In this document: positions 7,024-8,546 of the stretch, in pieces
Layout: each line of letters begins with the position of its first letter
Numbering within the stretch: position 1 is the stretch's first letter
Source: Candidatus Omnitrophota bacterium
GTDB lineage: Bacteria; Omnitrophota; Gorgyraeia; Gygaellales; Profunditerraquicolaceae
Assembly (NCBI GenBank): GCA_016212045.1
Contig: JACRHO010000091.1
Coordinates: 1 to 8,546, forward strand
Length of the DNA: 8,546 nt
Direction of reading: 5' to 3'
The notes under the pieces: model-generated
What the model was told of the DNA's origin: nothing
Seen by the model: only the letters and a program-made list of their open reading frames with translations
Databases searched by the model: none
Program-made: the position numbers and the translations under genes

Positions 7024-7940
7024 CGCTTAATCTCCATAAAAATATGCTTGGTAATAAGTTGATTCGGCGTAATATCAAAGGCCGGATAATAACCCTTGAC
7101 ACCCTTGGGTGCCAAGCGCAGGCCTTGATATTCTAACATTTCTTTATCGGGCCTCTGCTCAATTTTAATCTCTCTGCCGCTTTTTAAATTAGAGGCCGGC
7201 GGGCATAAGACATAAAACGGAATCTTAAAATGCCGGGCGATTACCGCAATCTGATAAGTCCCGATTTTGTTGGCGATATCGCCGTTTTGGGCCAAGTGGT
7301 CTGCGCCAACAATAACTTTATTGATTTTTCTCTGAGAAATAACCGCGGCCGCCATATTATCGGTAATTAGAGTTACCTCAAACCCCGCGCGCTCTAGCTC
7401 CCAGGCTGTTAAGCGCGAGCCCTGTAGGTATGGCCGGGTTTCCGTAGCGTAAAAACTTATTTTCTTTCCCTGTTTACGGCAGAATTCTGCGATTAAAGGA
7501 AGCAGGCCGCTGACATTGCAATGCGTCAAAACAATATCGCCATCTTTAAATAATCCGCTCGCCTTTTCTGCCTGATGGATGCGCGCCTGTTTTAATGTTG
7601 CTAAAAAACCTAATATGCATTTCTCCAAAGGCGCGCCACTGCGTTGCCAGCCCAAGACCATATCGGTCAAATACCTAAAAGAGAGAGTCGGCCGGGTGGC
7701 GTTAATCGCAAGGGCTACCTTTTTCAAATCTTGTTTTTGGCGGAGCGCCAAAATAAAGATATAGCACACAAGAATCACTTGACCTACGGCGCGGGTCTTC
7801 ATCTCCTTGATGGCCTGACAGGCCGCTTGGTAATGATGCGCCTTTAGATAATGCAGTTTCTGCGGCAGGCGTGTCTCATCCAGTATATAAATTATATTGC
7901 CTTTAAGTTTTATCGGCCAAAATAAAGGAGAAAATCTCAT
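7020..7940 (-). CDS. MtnA-like aldose-1-phosphate isomerase (eIF2B alpha/MtnA family)
   Basis: A 306-residue protein of the family that converts 5-methylthioribose-1-phosphate (or 5-deoxyribose-1-phosphate) to the ribulose-1-phosphate form. Visible family signatures: LDETRLP near the start (20-26), INATRPT (79-85), THCN (139-142) with the catalytic Cys141, ETRPYLQGSRLTAWEL (167-182), and VGADHLAQNGDIANKIGTY (211-229) with catalytic Asp214 and the substrate-binding Asn-Lys pair. It is shorter than the usual 340-370 residues, and the N-terminal VRGAPAIG phosphate/substrate loop is replaced by TRAVGQVIL, so the substrate may differ from canonical MtnA. The ATG overlaps the preceding stop as ATGA, with GGAAG a few bases upstream. 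Its stop in turn overlaps the aldolase ATG by 4 bases. That order, phosphorylase-isomerase-aldolase, matches the 5'-deoxyadenosine/MTA DHAP shunt. A ribose-1,5-bisphosphate isomerase role is possible but less likely given the ETRPxxQG and GAD...NKIGT motifs. Confidence 0.86.
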   Translation of the reverse strand: MRFSPLFWPIKLKGNIIYILDETRLPQKLHYLKAHHYQAACQAIKEMKTRAVGQVILVCYIFILALRQKQDLKKVALAINATRPTLSFRYLTDMVLGWQRSGAPLEKCILGFLATLKQARIHQAEKASGLFKDGDIVLTHCNVSGLLPLIAEFCRKQGKKISFYATETRPYLQGSRLTAWELERAGFEVTLITDNMAAAVISQRKINKVIVGADHLAQNGDIANKIGTYQIAVIARHFKIPFYVLCPPASNLKSGREIKIEQRPDKEMLEYQGLRLAPKGVKGYYPAFDITPNQLITKHIFMEIKR

Positions 7941-8546
7941 TTTTCTTCCAATCTTTTTATACTTTCTAAGGCAATCTCAATTAATTTTGTCTCAGCCAGA
8001 TAATACATCGGATTCATAAAGCCCATCTCGCCAGTAATCACATTATCGCTGACCGCCAGAATGCTTCCTGCCTTTACCTTGTATATTTGCGCAATAGTCA
8101 AGAGGGTTGAGGAAACCATATCCACAGCAATCGCCCCCTCTTTGCGCTTGGCCTCTACGATTCCCCTGGTTTCGCGTAAAAGCGCATCCGTGGTCCAGGC
8201 AATGCCGCGATGAATATTTGCCCCCATCTCTTTGGCAACTCCCTCTAAAGTATCAGCGATTTTTTTATCAGCGAGGGTCTGGAAATTTTTATCTACATAA
8301 TAAGGCGTGACCCCGTCTCCGCGGATGACTTTATCTACCACTACCAAATCACCAACTTTAATCTCTTCATCCAGGGCTCCGCAGGTGCCAATACGGATAA
8401 TATTTTGTATTCCTGCATTACACATCACTTCAGTAGTAATAGAGGTGTCGGTGGAAAACCTGCCGCCGTTGATGGCAGTAATTTTAATCCCCTGATATCT
8501 GCCCGTATACATCGTATATTCCATAAAGGAAAAATTGCGCACCGGA
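7937..8546 (-). CDS. Nucleoside phosphorylase (Udp/PNP superfamily), 5' end outside the window
   Basis: The family phosphorolyses a nucleoside to a free base and a (deoxy)ribose-1-phosphate in the cytoplasm. About 203 codons are visible and the frame is open to the window edge. An in-frame GTG at 8542 exists, but the usual N-terminal strand with the GDPxR phosphate motif is absent, so I treat the gene as truncated by the window. Numbered from that GTG, RIGTCGAL (50-57) is the phosphate-site motif with its Arg, and AVSDNVI (163-169) carries the Asp that acts as general acid on the purine in DeoD-type enzymes. Odd points: the ribose-binding motif, normally (V/Y)EMES or VEMEA, reads VDMVSS (140-145), so the second Glu is Val; and the TGIGGPS-type loop is replaced by NGGRFSTDTSI (25-35). 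The stop overlaps the next gene's ATG by 4 bases. Upstream of the MtnA-like isomerase, a 5'-deoxynucleoside is a plausible substrate, but this is inference. Confidence 0.85.
   Translation of the reverse strand, partial: PVRNFSFMEYTMYTGRYQGIKITAINGGRFSTDTSITTEVMCNAGIQNIIRIGTCGALDEEIKVGDLVVVDKVIRGDGVTPYYVDKNFQTLADKKIADTLEGVAKEMGANIHRGIAWTTDALLRETRGIVEAKRKEGAIAVDMVSSTLLTIAQIYKVKAGSILAVSDNVITGEMGFMNPMYYLAETKLIEIALESIKRLEEK

Noticed and set aside
1..8546. CRISPR array, inverted repeats, tRNA, transposon or hairpin terminator
   Set aside because: Virtually every base is accounted for by coding sequence with intact motifs; I saw no direct repeats, tRNA-like stems or GC hairpin followed by a T run.

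Overview
The window is bacterial and almost wholly coding. Every supported gene lies on the minus strand, so transcription runs from the right edge (8546) to the left edge (1). The eight genes are packed with no real intergenic DNA. Junctions overlap by 1, 4, 11 or about 29 bases, and the widest gap is about ten bases and holds a ribosome binding site. I see no promoter, terminator, RNA gene, repeat or mobile element, and the operon appears to run off both ends. RlmN and a predicted lipoprotein signal (lipobox AVIGC) point to a bacterium, probably with two membranes. The gene style resembles uncultivated anaerobe-type lineages such as Omnitrophota, but that is only a weak guess.

In transcription order the genes are: (1) a nucleoside phosphorylase of the Udp/PNP superfamily, 5' end cut by the window edge; (2) an MtnA/eIF2B-type aldose-1-phosphate isomerase; (3) a class II (FucA-type) aldolase with a C-terminal SCP2-like domain; (4) a class I aldolase/thiolase closely resembling LsrF; (5) a zinc-dependent medium-chain alcohol dehydrogenase; (6) an NAD(P) aldehyde dehydrogenase; (7) an AMP-forming acyl-CoA ligase; (8) RlmN, the radical-SAM 23S rRNA A2503 methyltransferase; (9) the N-terminus of a secreted SGNH/GDSL-hydrolase lipoprotein, cut by the left edge. 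Counting both partial genes there are nine coding regions.

Genes 1-3 match the logic of the known 5'-deoxynucleoside salvage route (the DHAP shunt): 5'-deoxyadenosine or methylthioadenosine is phosphorolysed, isomerised to the 1-phospho-ketose, and split to DHAP plus an aldehyde. Genes 6-7 could take that aldehyde on to an acid and an acyl-CoA. Genes 4-5 suggest a second branch. Oxidising 5-deoxyribulose-1-phosphate at C4 would give exactly the LsrF substrate, 3-hydroxy-5-phosphonooxypentane-2,4-dione, which LsrF cleaves with CoA to acetyl-CoA and DHAP. This combined operon, with two aldolases and a route to acetyl-CoA, is the main candidate for an undescribed system here. The pathway assignment is inference from family membership and gene order.
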